From JBKEDS01 sp047975545 (GTDB lineage Bacteria; Bacteroidota; Bacteroidia; Flavobacteriales; Flavobacteriaceae): 64,000 nucleotides of DNA. The stretch lies in contig JBKEDS010000011.1 in NCBI GenBank assembly GCA_047975545.1, forward strand, positions 35,370 through 99,369, read 5' to 3'. The stretch's first letter is position 1, and each line of letters starts with the position of its first letter. Shown piece after piece: positions 53,999 through 62,803 of this stretch. The position numbers and the translations under genes are program-made. The notes beneath the pieces are model-generated. The model was not told where the DNA came from. It saw only the letters and a list, made by a program, of their open reading frames with translations, and did no database searches.

Positions 53999-55990
53999 AT
54001 GAAAACAGAAATAAAAAATAAAATAACGAAGCTTATACTATTGGCAACCGGTGTTGTTGTGCTGGCTTCTTGTTCCAGGGATTTTCTTGATCCGGACCCG
54101 CTTTCGTTTTACGAACCCGAAACCACGTTTACAACAGAATCAGGCTTGCAGGCAACCATAGCCATGGCCGATAAAACGTTGCGAAATTTTTTAATTCACT
54201 ATAACGGTGCCTATAACAGCGTACCTTTTGGAACCGAATATGTGTTTTCCGATATGGCCAAATACGGAAAAACCGATGCCAGTAACACCGCAGCCGATTA
54301 TGCAAAAATTATTGTTCCCACGGGAAGTTTTGCAACAGGAACAAACGATGGGATTTATCTGGGGTTCTATTGGGACGAAGGGTATAACGGCATAAAATAC
54401 GCCAATACGGTTTTAACCTACATAGATAATGTAGAAGGTCTGGACGAAGATGTTAAAAACAAGTATAAAGGACAGGCTTTGTTCCATAGGGCATTCCGTT
54501 ATCTTAATTTGGTATACCAATATGGCGATGTGCCACTGGTAACCAAAATTCTGGAAGTACCCAAACAAAATTATTATTCCACAAAAAAAGAAGCCATAAT
54601 AGAAATGATTACGGCCGATATGGAAAATGCCGTGGCCTGGGTACCCGAACAATCCGAATTGGCATATAAAGGCTTGGTAAACAAAGCCGCTTGCCGCCAA
54701 TTGTTAATTAAATGCTATTTGGCATCCGGCCGATTTGCCGAAGCCGAAGCACAGGCCAATATTCTTATAGAACAATCGGGGTACTCTTTAATGCAAAATA
54801 ACTTTGGCGCTTTCGACGATGGTGGAAATCCGGAAACTTGGGAAATTACCCGAAATGTTATTTGGGATTTGCACAGGCCCGAAAATAAAAGTATTGCGGG
54901 TAATACCGAGGCTTTAATGATTATGCCAAACGACGGGGCGCAGTCGTTCCTGTATTTTATGTCCATGCGTATATTTGGCCCCAATTGGAACGCAGGTACC
55001 AATATAACGCCAAACGATGGTAAAATGGCAGCAAACAGGTACAGTTTAAACCATGCAAATTATAACCCTAAATACGATTATGCAAGAGCATTGGGCCGCG
55101 GTATTGGTACTATTAGCGCATCGTATTATTCGCAAAAACCTATGTGGGTTGTAAATGGCGTAGAGGACACTCAAGACCTTAGGCATAATAGTGAAGTAGG
55201 CAATTGGGTAAATATGGAAGACTTGAAATATAGCGACCCTACTTCTGTTGATTATGAAACCAATTTCAGATTGTTTAATGATGTCGGAGATTTATTGTCA
55301 AAAGATACGCTTCGTAGTTGGTTCGATTTTCCATTGTATAAAATTTATTTGCATGATGTTGAAAGCGAAGACAATCCAAATGCCAACGACTTTAGGGGCG
55401 GTACAACGGGAAGTGTTGTGCATTGGTACTTTTACCGTTTGGCCGAAACCTATTTGTTACGGGCCGAAGCAAAATTTTACCAAGGAAATATTGCAGGGGC
55501 TACATCCGATGTTAACATTGTTCGCCAAAGGGCTAATGCTTCGCAACTATATAGTGCCGTTACCATTGGCGATATTTGCGCCGAAAGAGGCCGCGAACTT
55601 TACTTAGAAGAATGGCGTAATGTCGAGCTAACCCGCATTTCACATTGTCTGGCCATAAGTGGCATGCCCGACGAGTGGGGCAATACATACGATATAAATA
55701 CCTGGGACGAACAAACCGGAACAGATGATACAGGGGGGAGTTATTGGTACCAGCGTATTGTGCATTATACGCTTTACAATAAGTACCCGGCAGGAATTGT
55801 GGTTCCAAACGGTACTAAAATTTATAGTATGGATAAACGTAACGTGGTTTGGCCAATTCCCAATAGTGCCATTACGGCAAATACCAAAGGACAATTAAGC
55901 CAAAATTACGGTTACGACGGCCATGACCCAAGTATAAAAATATGGGATAATTGGCAAGACGCCGTGGCAGATGAAGACAATATAGATTAG
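53999..55990 (+). CDS. SusD-like surface glycan-binding lipoprotein (pair 3)
   Basis: SusD/RagB-family partner of SusC 3, 663 residues, lipobox Cys 25 (ATGVVVLASCSRDF). Typical helices: KYKGQALFHRAFRYLNLVYQ followed by YGDVPLV, EAEAQANILIEQSGYSL, and near the C-terminus ICAERGRELYLEEWRNVELT. It would bind the glycan at the cell surface over the SusC pore. A terminator hairpin follows, so the downstream enzyme genes may be transcribed at a lower level or from another promoter. Confidence 0.94.
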   Translation: MKTEIKNKITKLILLATGVVVLASCSRDFLDPDPLSFYEPETTFTTESGLQATIAMADKTLRNFLIHYNGAYNSVPFGTEYVFSDMAKYGKTDASNTAADYAKIIVPTGSFATGTNDGIYLGFYWDEGYNGIKYANTVLTYIDNVEGLDEDVKNKYKGQALFHRAFRYLNLVYQYGDVPLVTKILEVPKQNYYSTKKEAIIEMITADMENAVAWVPEQSELAYKGLVNKAACRQLLIKCYLASGRFAEAEAQANILIEQSGYSLMQNNFGAFDDGGNPETWEITRNVIWDLHRPENKSIAGNTEALMIMPNDGAQSFLYFMSMRIFGPNWNAGTNITPNDGKMAANRYSLNHANYNPKYDYARALGRGIGTISASYYSQKPMWVVNGVEDTQDLRHNSEVGNWVNMEDLKYSDPTSVDYETNFRLFNDVGDLLSKDTLRSWFDFPLYKIYLHDVESEDNPNANDFRGGTTGSVVHWYFYRLAETYLLRAEAKFYQGNIAGATSDVNIVRQRANASQLYSAVTIGDICAERGRELYLEEWRNVELTRISHCLAISGMPDEWGNTYDINTWDEQTGTDDTGGSYWYQRIVHYTLYNKYPAGIVVPNGTKIYSMDKRNVVWPIPNSAITANTKGQLSQNYGYDGHDPSIKIWDNWQDAVADEDNID

Positions 55991-56020
55991 TTAGTTTTTT
56001 TACAGTTAGTTTAGCTTACA

Positions 56021-56048
56021 AAAGCGGGCCTAAAAAACCCGCTTTTTT
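56021..56048 (+). terminator. Rho-independent terminator after susD 3
   Basis: Stem AAAGCGGG (56021-56028) with CCCGCTTT (56038-56045), 9-base A-rich loop, then a T run. It starts 31 bases after the susD 3 stop and 66 bases before the GH105 start, and probably sets a step-down in expression after the transporter pair. Confidence 0.85.
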
Positions 56049-56086
56049 ATTAAAGAGTATATTAGGTAATCAATTTTAATCAACTC

Positions 56087-57205
56087 ATGAAAAATGTATT
56101 TTTGGCAATAGCAGCTTTAATAACATTAACGGCATGCAAATCGGTTTCGCAATTAAATTCAAGGCAGGAAGTTGTTGATATTATTCAACAAGTAAACAAC
56201 CATTGGATAGATACCCACCCAAAGCACGGTAATTCCTTTTGGCATCGTGCGGCATACCATACAGGAAATATGGAAGCTTATAAAATAACAAAAAACCAAA
56301 AATATTTAGATTATACCATTGCTTGGGCGGAGCATAATAATTGGGAGGGAGCAACATCCAAAAATAAAGAAAATTGGAAATATTCCTATGGCGAATCCAA
56401 CGATTACGTACTGTTTGGCGATTACCAAACATGTTTTCAGGTATATGCCGATTTGTATGAATTGGATAACGACCCCCAAAAAATAGCCCGTGCCCGCGAG
56501 GTTATGGAATACCAAATGAGTACTCATGCTAACGATTACTGGTGGTGGTCCGACGGTTTATATATGGTCATGCCCGTAATGACCCGATTGTACAAAGTAA
56601 CAGGAAACGAACTATATCTCGAAAAGCTGTACGAATATTGGATTTATGCCAACAGTATAATGTGGGACGAAGAAACTGGCCTGTACTACCGCGATGCCAA
56701 ATACGTATATCCCAAGCATAAATCCGTAAACGGCAAAAAAGATTTTTGGGCAAGGGGCGATGGCTGGGTGTTTGCCGCTTTTTGTCGTGTATTGCAGGAC
56801 CTTCCTAAAAACAGTAAATATAGAAACGAGTACATTGCTTACTACAAAAAAATGGCTTTGGCCCTAAAGAAATGCCAGCAGGACGATGGGTACTGGACAC
56901 GTAGCATGCTCGACCCCAATCATGCGCCCGGTCCCGAAACCAGCGGAACGGCCTTTTTTGCCTATGGCTTTTTATGGGGCATTAACAACGGTGTTTTAAG
57001 TAAGGATGAATACGGCACCGTAGCTGAAAAAGCTTGGACGTATTTGTCCGAAAAAGCCGTTCAAGAAAATGGTAGTTTGGGCTATGTGCAGCCCATTGGC
57101 GAAAAAGCCATTCCCGGTCAGGTGGTCGATGTTAATTCAACGGCCGATTTTGGGGTAGGGGCATTTCTTTTGGCGGCATCCGAACGGGTAAGGTACGTTA
57201 AATAA
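56087..57205 (+). CDS. GH105/GH88-type unsaturated uronyl hydrolase, lipoprotein
   Basis: (Alpha/alpha)6-barrel hydrolase that hydrates and removes unsaturated uronic acid from oligosaccharides produced by lyases, or related uronides; 372 residues with lipobox Cys 17 (AALITLTACKS). D156 in WWWSDGLYMVMPV is the likely catalytic Asp of the family. ARGDGWVFAAFCRVL (D225) and the PGPETSGTAFFAYGFLWGIN segment are also GH105 signatures. No polysaccharide lyase is seen in this window, so the unsaturated substrate would have to come from elsewhere, or this is one of the GH105 members active on saturated glucuronides. It is followed by GH2 after 62 bases. Confidence 0.88.
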   Translation: MKNVFLAIAALITLTACKSVSQLNSRQEVVDIIQQVNNHWIDTHPKHGNSFWHRAAYHTGNMEAYKITKNQKYLDYTIAWAEHNNWEGATSKNKENWKYSYGESNDYVLFGDYQTCFQVYADLYELDNDPQKIARAREVMEYQMSTHANDYWWWSDGLYMVMPVMTRLYKVTGNELYLEKLYEYWIYANSIMWDEETGLYYRDAKYVYPKHKSVNGKKDFWARGDGWVFAAFCRVLQDLPKNSKYRNEYIAYYKKMALALKKCQQDDGYWTRSMLDPNHAPGPETSGTAFFAYGFLWGINNGVLSKDEYGTVAEKAWTYLSEKAVQENGSLGYVQPIGEKAIPGQVVDVNSTADFGVGAFLLAASERVRYVK

Positions 57206-57267
57206 AAACCTGAAGTTACAAATTTGTATAATTCACTTCGTATTTGTTAAATTGAAAAAAAGAAAAA

Positions 57268-59737
57268 ATGAATGTTGAGATTTTAAAAAAAACAGGGCTG
57301 ATAGTTTTAATTGTACTAATTTGTGGCTGTCAACCTTCAATATCCAAAAACGAGAATCGCAAGCAATTATTCAATTATGATTGGAAATTTGTATTAGGTG
57401 ACAGAAAAGAATTTAGCACCATAAACTTTAACGATACCGATTGGCGACAACTCGATTTGCCGCACGATTGGAGCATCGAGGGAAAATCCGAAGCCAACAA
57501 CCCCAGCGAGGGCGATGGTGGATTTTTTCCAACTGGGGTAGGCTGGTACAGAAAAACTTTCGACGTGCCTTCAGGTTGGAAAAAGAAAAAAATTTCAATC
57601 TATTTCGAAGGTGTATACATGAATTCAGAAGTATTCATTAACGGCAAATCCATAGGGAGGCAACCTTACGGCTACACGTCTTTTAATTATAACCTTACAC
57701 CGTATTTGGAGTATGGTAAGCAAAATACCATTGCGGTACGTGTTGATAATTCGCAACAAAAAAACAGTCGTTGGTACACAGGGTCGGGCATTTACCGAAA
57801 TGTGTGGCTAACCGTTACCGAGCCCGTGCATATAGCACATTGGGGCGTAGCGGTTACAACAAAAAAAGTTGAAGGCGATAGCGCCATCGTGTCCATAAAA
57901 GCTCTTGTGAAAAATGAAACAGATAAAGACCAAGACGTATTGGTTGAAAGCAATTTAACCTTGGATAAAACGTTTCCAAATAGCACAAACCGCCACTCGT
58001 TTGTTGGTAGCACAAATGGTTTAATTTTAAAGGCAAATTCCGAGGCCGAAGTTGTACAGGATATAGCTGTTAAAAATTCACTCCTGTGGTCGCCAGACTC
58101 ACCCGATTTGTACAATGTTCAAATAATAGTTCGGGAAAACGGAAATTACCAAAATAAAATCGATAGCCTTGAGCTGCACCACGGTATCCGTACCATAGAA
58201 TTTTCTGCCGAAAACGGATTTGTATTAAATGGTAAAAAAACAATCATTAACGGCGGTTGCATCCATCATGATAACGGAGCGCTTGGGGCAGCCGCCTACG
58301 ATAGGGCCGAAGTACGAAAAGTACAATTAATGAAACAAGCAGGCTTTAACGCATTACGAACCTCGCACAACCCGCCATCGGAAGCCTTTTTAAATGCCTG
58401 CGATAGTATCGGTATGCTGGTTATGGACGAAGTTTTTGATGGCTGGCGCGAAAAAAAGCTAACAGTAACGCCATTGGAACACGATTACGCAACGCTATTT
58501 AACGACTGGTGGAAACACGATACAGAATCCATGGTACTGCGCGACAGGAATCATCCCTCCATAATTATGTGGAGCATTGGCAACGAGGTTATGGAACGCA
58601 CCAAGCCCGAAGCTGTGGAAACGGCTAAAATGCTAAAAAACACTGTTAAAAAGATCGACTCTACGCGTCCCGTAACCTCGGCCATGACCACATGGGGGCA
58701 AGGTTGGGACGTTTTCGACCCGTTAATGGACGTTCACGATGTAGCAGGCTATAATTACCAATTGCACCGGGCAGAATCCGACCACGAGCGCGTACCTTCA
58801 AGAATAATAGTAAACACCGAATCGTACCCTAAAAATGCCTTTTTTATTTGGAATTTAGTTCAAAAAAACAGCTACATTCTTGGCGATTTTGTTTGGACGG
58901 CCATGGATTACCTCGGCGAGTCTGGTATAGGGCGTTATTATTACCATCCCGAAGAGTCTAAAGGCGAGCATTGGGAGACCAACCTTTATCCATGGCATGG
59001 CGCCTATTGTGGCGATGTGGACCTAATAGGCTGGCGCAAGCCTATTTCGCATTACCGCAGTATGCTTTATAACGATACCGAAAAACTGTATATGGCGGTT
59101 AAAGAACCAAACCCCAGAAATAGCCAAATAAGGCTAACCTCTTGGGCCGTTTGGCCTACTTGGGAAAGTTGGACTTGGCCGGGTTACGGAGGAAAAAAAT
59201 ATCGAGGTAGAAGTGTATTCCAAATACCCAAAAGTACGCTTATATTTAAATGATATGGTTGTAGGTGAAAAAAACACTACAATTGAAGAGGAATTTAAAG
59301 CAGTTTTTGAAGTACCATATTCGGTAGGCGAATTAAAGGCGGTAGCTTTAAAAGATGATAAAGAGGTAGAAGAAATTGTTTTAACAACAGCAGGGAAAGC
59401 TGCCCAAATAACCCTAAAACCCGACCGAAAAACTATTAAGGCCGATGGGCAGGATTTGGTTTTTATAACGGTTGAAATTACCGATGATAATGGTGTGCTT
59501 GCTCCTCACGCGGAAAACCGGCTTCAATTTAATGTTTCAGGCCCCGGGGAAATTATAGGGGTCGATAACGCCAATTTAAAAGATACCGATTTATACATGG
59601 CCAATAACCGAAAAGTATGGCACGGACGAGCTTTGGTAATAGTAAAAAGCACCAGAAAAGCAGGGGTAATTAAAGTTGAGGTGAGTTCGGAAGGATTAGG
59701 AAAATCAGACATAACAATCAATTCAGGAAACAATTAA
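57268..59737 (+). pseudogene. GH2 exo-beta-glycosidase split by a one-base frameshift
   Basis: Lipoprotein GH2 (lipobox Cys 21, IVLIVLICGCQ). The first frame, 57268-59253, holds the sugar-binding domain (LPHDWSIEG, SRWYTGSGIYRNVWL), Ig domain and TIM barrel with acid/base E440 (WSIGNEVMERT) and likely nucleophile E518 (IIVNTESYPK). It then runs into ...GGKKYRGRS and stops. The second frame, open from 59201 and ending 59737, continues the family pattern at once (IEVEVYSKYPKVRLYLND, then the C-terminal Ig domain). Dropping one A from the seven-A run at 59193-59199 joins them into 822 residues, nearly the size of the intact paralogue at 30203 (819). It is either a true mutation, a sequencing error, or a site corrected by polymerase slippage. 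The catalytic barrel is complete upstream of the shift, so partial activity is possible. Confidence 0.88.
59193..59199 (+). other. Seven-A homopolymer at the GH2 frameshift
   Basis: Reading GGA-GGA-AAA-AAA-TAT leads to a stop; with six A the reading is GGA-GGA-AAA-AAT-ATC-GAG and the conserved frame continues. The needed change is one skipped base (+1), so an ordinary -1 ribosomal slip on A-AAA-AAA would not restore the frame. Confidence 0.85.
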
Positions 59738-59754
59738 ACTAAAAAAATAAGGAC

Positions 59755-61758
59755 ATGGATTATAAGAAAAAAGGAATTGTATTACTGTTTTTAATATGTT
59801 TTAGTTTCACTTTTTACGGCCAAAAAAACAATAATACGTTTCAAATTGTAAACCCCGATTATAAATTAAGCCCCTACACAGGCATGACTAAGCAGCATTG
59901 GAAAGATGCTGCTTTATATATGTTGGAAGGTGCTTTTGGTTATATAAACAATTTGGACGACCCCATGAAGTTTCCCAAACAACCGGGGAAAAGCTATCCA
60001 CAGCGCGAAAGCCAAGTGCCAACCGAAAAGTTGGAAGGCCTTTGCAGGACTCTGTTTGTAGCGGCGCCATTGTTAAGGGAACAACCCGATTTGGAAATTA
60101 ACGGCATTAAAGTTGCCGATTATTACCGTTACCAAATGGCTAAACTTATAGACTCCGATAGTCCTTCGTATATTGCGCCCCGAGCTAAAAATGGGGGTGC
60201 AAGCCAAATTCTGGTCGAGTTTGGAGCTTTGGCCGTTTCGTTGCTTATCGCCCCCGAGGTATTATGGAAACCCTTACCTCAACAACAAAAAGAAAAATTG
60301 GCCAAAACTATGCTAAGCTATGGCGATGGCCCTACAATAGATTCTAATTGGAAATTTTTTAATGTTTTTGTCCTTAGCTTCTTCAAGCAACATGGCTATC
60401 AGGTAAACGAAACACTTTTGGTTGAGTACTTGGAGCGGTCGTTAACCCATTATCGAGGGCAAGGTTGGTATAACGATAGCCCGGCTTACGATTATTACAG
60501 TATGTGGGCATTCCAAATGTACGGTATGGTGTGGGCGGAATATTTTGGCAATGAACATTACCCTGAAATAGCTTCAAAATTCGTTAATAATTTTAAAGAC
60601 TTAAATGGTAATTATCCTTATCTGTTTAGCAAAAATGGCGAAATGATTATGTACGGGCGTAGCATTAGTTACCGTATAGGCTCCATAATACCGTTTCCGT
60701 TAATGGGCTTTTTGCACGATAACGATATTAATTACGGCTGGATGCGCCGCATTTCCTCGGGGGTAATAAAACAATTTTTTACCCACCCCGATTTTATGGA
60801 GGGCCATGTGCCAACACTTGGGTTTTACGGTGCTTTCGAGCCTGCCGTACAGGTTTACAGTTGTCGGGGCAGTGCGTACTGGATGGGTAAGGCTTTCTTG
60901 GGGCTTTTGGTACCCGACGATAACCCGTTTTGGGCCGCTACCGAAAATAACGGTGCTTGGGAAAATGAGCTTAAAAAAGGTGAAGTGTATAATAAGTTTC
61001 AACCTGCTTCGGAAATCTTAATAACCGACTACCCCAATATTGGAGCCTCCGAAATAAGGGCTTGGTGCCATGAAAAGGTTAAGGACGATTGGCAAAAATT
61101 TCGCTCAACCGAAAATTATAACCGCCTATCGTACAACAGCGCTTTTCCTTGGCAAGCCGATGGGGAAAACGGTGAGGTAGCCATGAATTATGTTATTAAG
61201 AACAAAAACAACGATTGGGAAGCTTTTAGGTTGTACAATTTTAAGAAGTTTGAAAACGATATTTATTACCGGGATGTGGTTTTGGAAACTGATGAAAATA
61301 TTAAGTTTAGTTTGGCTGATATACCTTTAGCTAACGGTATTTTAAGGGTTGATAAGAATAACAGCGATAAACCTATTTCAATGCGTTTGGGGCATTATGC
61401 CTTGCCGGAATTTGATAAACCAATAACGGTGAAAAAACAAAAGGTGAAAAACTACGATGTTACCATAATCGATAATGGTTTATATCAATTAGCCGTGGTG
61501 CCATTATTGGGGTGGCAGAATACGCAAGTTGTAGCAGTAACAGGCTTGCATCCCGAAAGCCCAAAAAGCCAAGTTATAAATGTTTTTGCCAATGAAGGGA
61601 CTTCAGCCGTTTATGCTGCTTTAATGCTTTGGAAGCCTTCGGGAGAAAAATGGTCAAAAAAAGAGTTGTTGCCCGTTACGGTGCAATACAATACGGACTT
61701 AAATACCGTTAAGCTTGTAATGCCCAATGGAGAAGAAAAATTGGTAAAATACAATTAG
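59755..61758 (+). CDS. DUF2264 family secreted protein, probable uronidase-type hydrolase
   Basis: Protein of 667 residues, signal peptide (GIVLLFLICFSFTFYGQ), so periplasmic or secreted. The N-terminal helical part (about 40-390) matches DUF2264: MTKQHWKDAALYMLEGAFGYINN, QVPTEKLEGLCRTLFVAAPLL, NGGASQILVEFGALAVSLLI and WYNDSPAYDYYSMWAFQMYG; it is probably an (alpha/alpha) barrel. A C-terminal beta-rich part follows (about 400-667). I recall DUF2264 proteins being linked to glucuronidase family GH154, but cannot check this here. It lies 17 bases after the split GH2 and with GH105 forms a group suited to removing uronic-acid caps. Confidence 0.85.
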   Translation: MDYKKKGIVLLFLICFSFTFYGQKNNNTFQIVNPDYKLSPYTGMTKQHWKDAALYMLEGAFGYINNLDDPMKFPKQPGKSYPQRESQVPTEKLEGLCRTLFVAAPLLREQPDLEINGIKVADYYRYQMAKLIDSDSPSYIAPRAKNGGASQILVEFGALAVSLLIAPEVLWKPLPQQQKEKLAKTMLSYGDGPTIDSNWKFFNVFVLSFFKQHGYQVNETLLVEYLERSLTHYRGQGWYNDSPAYDYYSMWAFQMYGMVWAEYFGNEHYPEIASKFVNNFKDLNGNYPYLFSKNGEMIMYGRSISYRIGSIIPFPLMGFLHDNDINYGWMRRISSGVIKQFFTHPDFMEGHVPTLGFYGAFEPAVQVYSCRGSAYWMGKAFLGLLVPDDNPFWAATENNGAWENELKKGEVYNKFQPASEILITDYPNIGASEIRAWCHEKVKDDWQKFRSTENYNRLSYNSAFPWQADGENGEVAMNYVIKNKNNDWEAFRLYNFKKFENDIYYRDVVLETDENIKFSLADIPLANGILRVDKNNSDKPISMRLGHYALPEFDKPITVKKQKVKNYDVTIIDNGLYQLAVVPLLGWQNTQVVAVTGLHPESPKSQVINVFANEGTSAVYAALMLWKPSGEKWSKKELLPVTVQYNTDLNTVKLVMPNGEEKLVKYN

Positions 61759-61812
61759 TATTTTCAGTTTGCGAATTTACCTTATATTTATAATCAAATT
61801 TTAATAAAAAAC

Positions 61813-62664
61813 ATGAAAGCATATAAAGTAGATGCCACGACCCAAATAAACCAATTGCCAACCAAAGTTGTTGATAAAGAAGCCAAGGAAAAACTAAAAG
61901 AACTTCGGAAAAAGTTAAGCGATATTCAAAACACGATGTACGCCCACGGTAAGTATGCCGTGCTGGTTTGCATCCAAGGAATGGATACTGCAGGAAAAGA
62001 CAGTTTAATCCGTGAGGTTTTTAAAGAATTTAATACACGGGGCATTATCGTGCACAGTTTTAAGGTGCCTACCGAGTTGGAACGTAACCACGATTTTTTA
62101 TGGCGCCATTATATTGCTTTGCCCTTGCGTGGCAAGTTTGGCATTTTTAACCGCACGCATTACGAAAACGTTTTGGTTACACGGGTGCATCCCGAATATC
62201 TTCTCGCCGAAAACATACCAACGGTTAATGGGGTAGAAGCTGCCGATGCCGCATTTTGGGACAAGCGGTTTAAGGCCATTAACGATTTTGAAGAGCATAT
62301 AGCCAATAGCGGTACCATTATTTTTAAGTTCTTTTTAAACCTGTCCAAACAAGAACAAAAAAACCGATTATTGCGCCGTTTGGAAAAAAAAGATAAAAAC
62401 TGGAAATTCTCGCCAGGTGATTTAAAGGAACGCAAGCTTTGGGACGATTATCAAAACTGTTATCAGGAGGTGCTTAACAAAACCTCCAAGCCCCATGCGC
62501 CGTGGTATGCTATTCCTGCCGACGATAAAGATACCGCCCGATACTTGGTAGCAAAAACCATGTACGATACGCTAAGCCAATACCATGATATACGGGAGCC
62601 GGAATTGGATGACGATATAAAGGCTAATTTGGGTTTGTATAAACAGCAATTAGAAACAGAGTAG
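61813..62664 (+). CDS. Polyphosphate kinase 2 family protein (PPK2)
   Basis: Polyphosphate:nucleotide phosphotransferase, 283 residues, cytosolic. Walker A motif in VCIQGMDTAGKDSLIREVF (about 54-72), Walker B-like region around KFGIFNRTHYENVLVTRVHP (about 112-131) and the lid region with NRLLRRLEKKDKNWKFSPGDL (about 180-200). It probably converts AMP or ADP with polyphosphate, or makes polyphosphate. It starts 54 bases after the DUF2264 gene on the same strand but is likely a housekeeping gene marking the right edge of this PUL rather than part of it. No clear terminator separates them. Confidence 0.93.
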   Translation: MKAYKVDATTQINQLPTKVVDKEAKEKLKELRKKLSDIQNTMYAHGKYAVLVCIQGMDTAGKDSLIREVFKEFNTRGIIVHSFKVPTELERNHDFLWRHYIALPLRGKFGIFNRTHYENVLVTRVHPEYLLAENIPTVNGVEAADAAFWDKRFKAINDFEEHIANSGTIIFKFFLNLSKQEQKNRLLRRLEKKDKNWKFSPGDLKERKLWDDYQNCYQEVLNKTSKPHAPWYAIPADDKDTARYLVAKTMYDTLSQYHDIREPELDDDIKANLGLYKQQLETE

Positions 62665-62665
62665 T

Positions 62666-62792
62666 GTCATGTCAATCCTAAAATTGACGGATGAGAATTG
62701 CTTTCTCCATTGTCATCAGCAATTGACGTCATCGCGAGAAGGAGGTACGATGCCGAAGCGATCGCCATACGAAGTTTCAAAGTTGGCATGAC
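62666..62792. repeat. Palindromic intergenic repeat with GTCATnGCGAG-type motif
   Basis: Terminal arms GTCATGTCAA (62666-62675) and TTGGCATGAC (62783-62792) pair at 9 of 10 positions. Inside are AATTGC/GCAATT arms and a GTCATCGCGAGAAGGAGGTA stretch followed by GCCGAAGCGATCGCC. This matches, from memory, the GTCATTGCGAGGA...GAAGCAATC interspersed repeat found between genes in many bacterial genomes. It fills the 139-base gap between two convergent genes. Confidence 0.6.
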
Positions 62793-62803
62793 AGTAGCAT
62801 GGC

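Noticed and set aside
59193..59199. Programmed -1 ribosomal frameshift in the GH2 gene
   Set aside because: A-AAA-AAA is a slippery heptamer in the right register, but a -1 slip leads to the wrong frame; the conserved continuation needs +1 (one base skipped).
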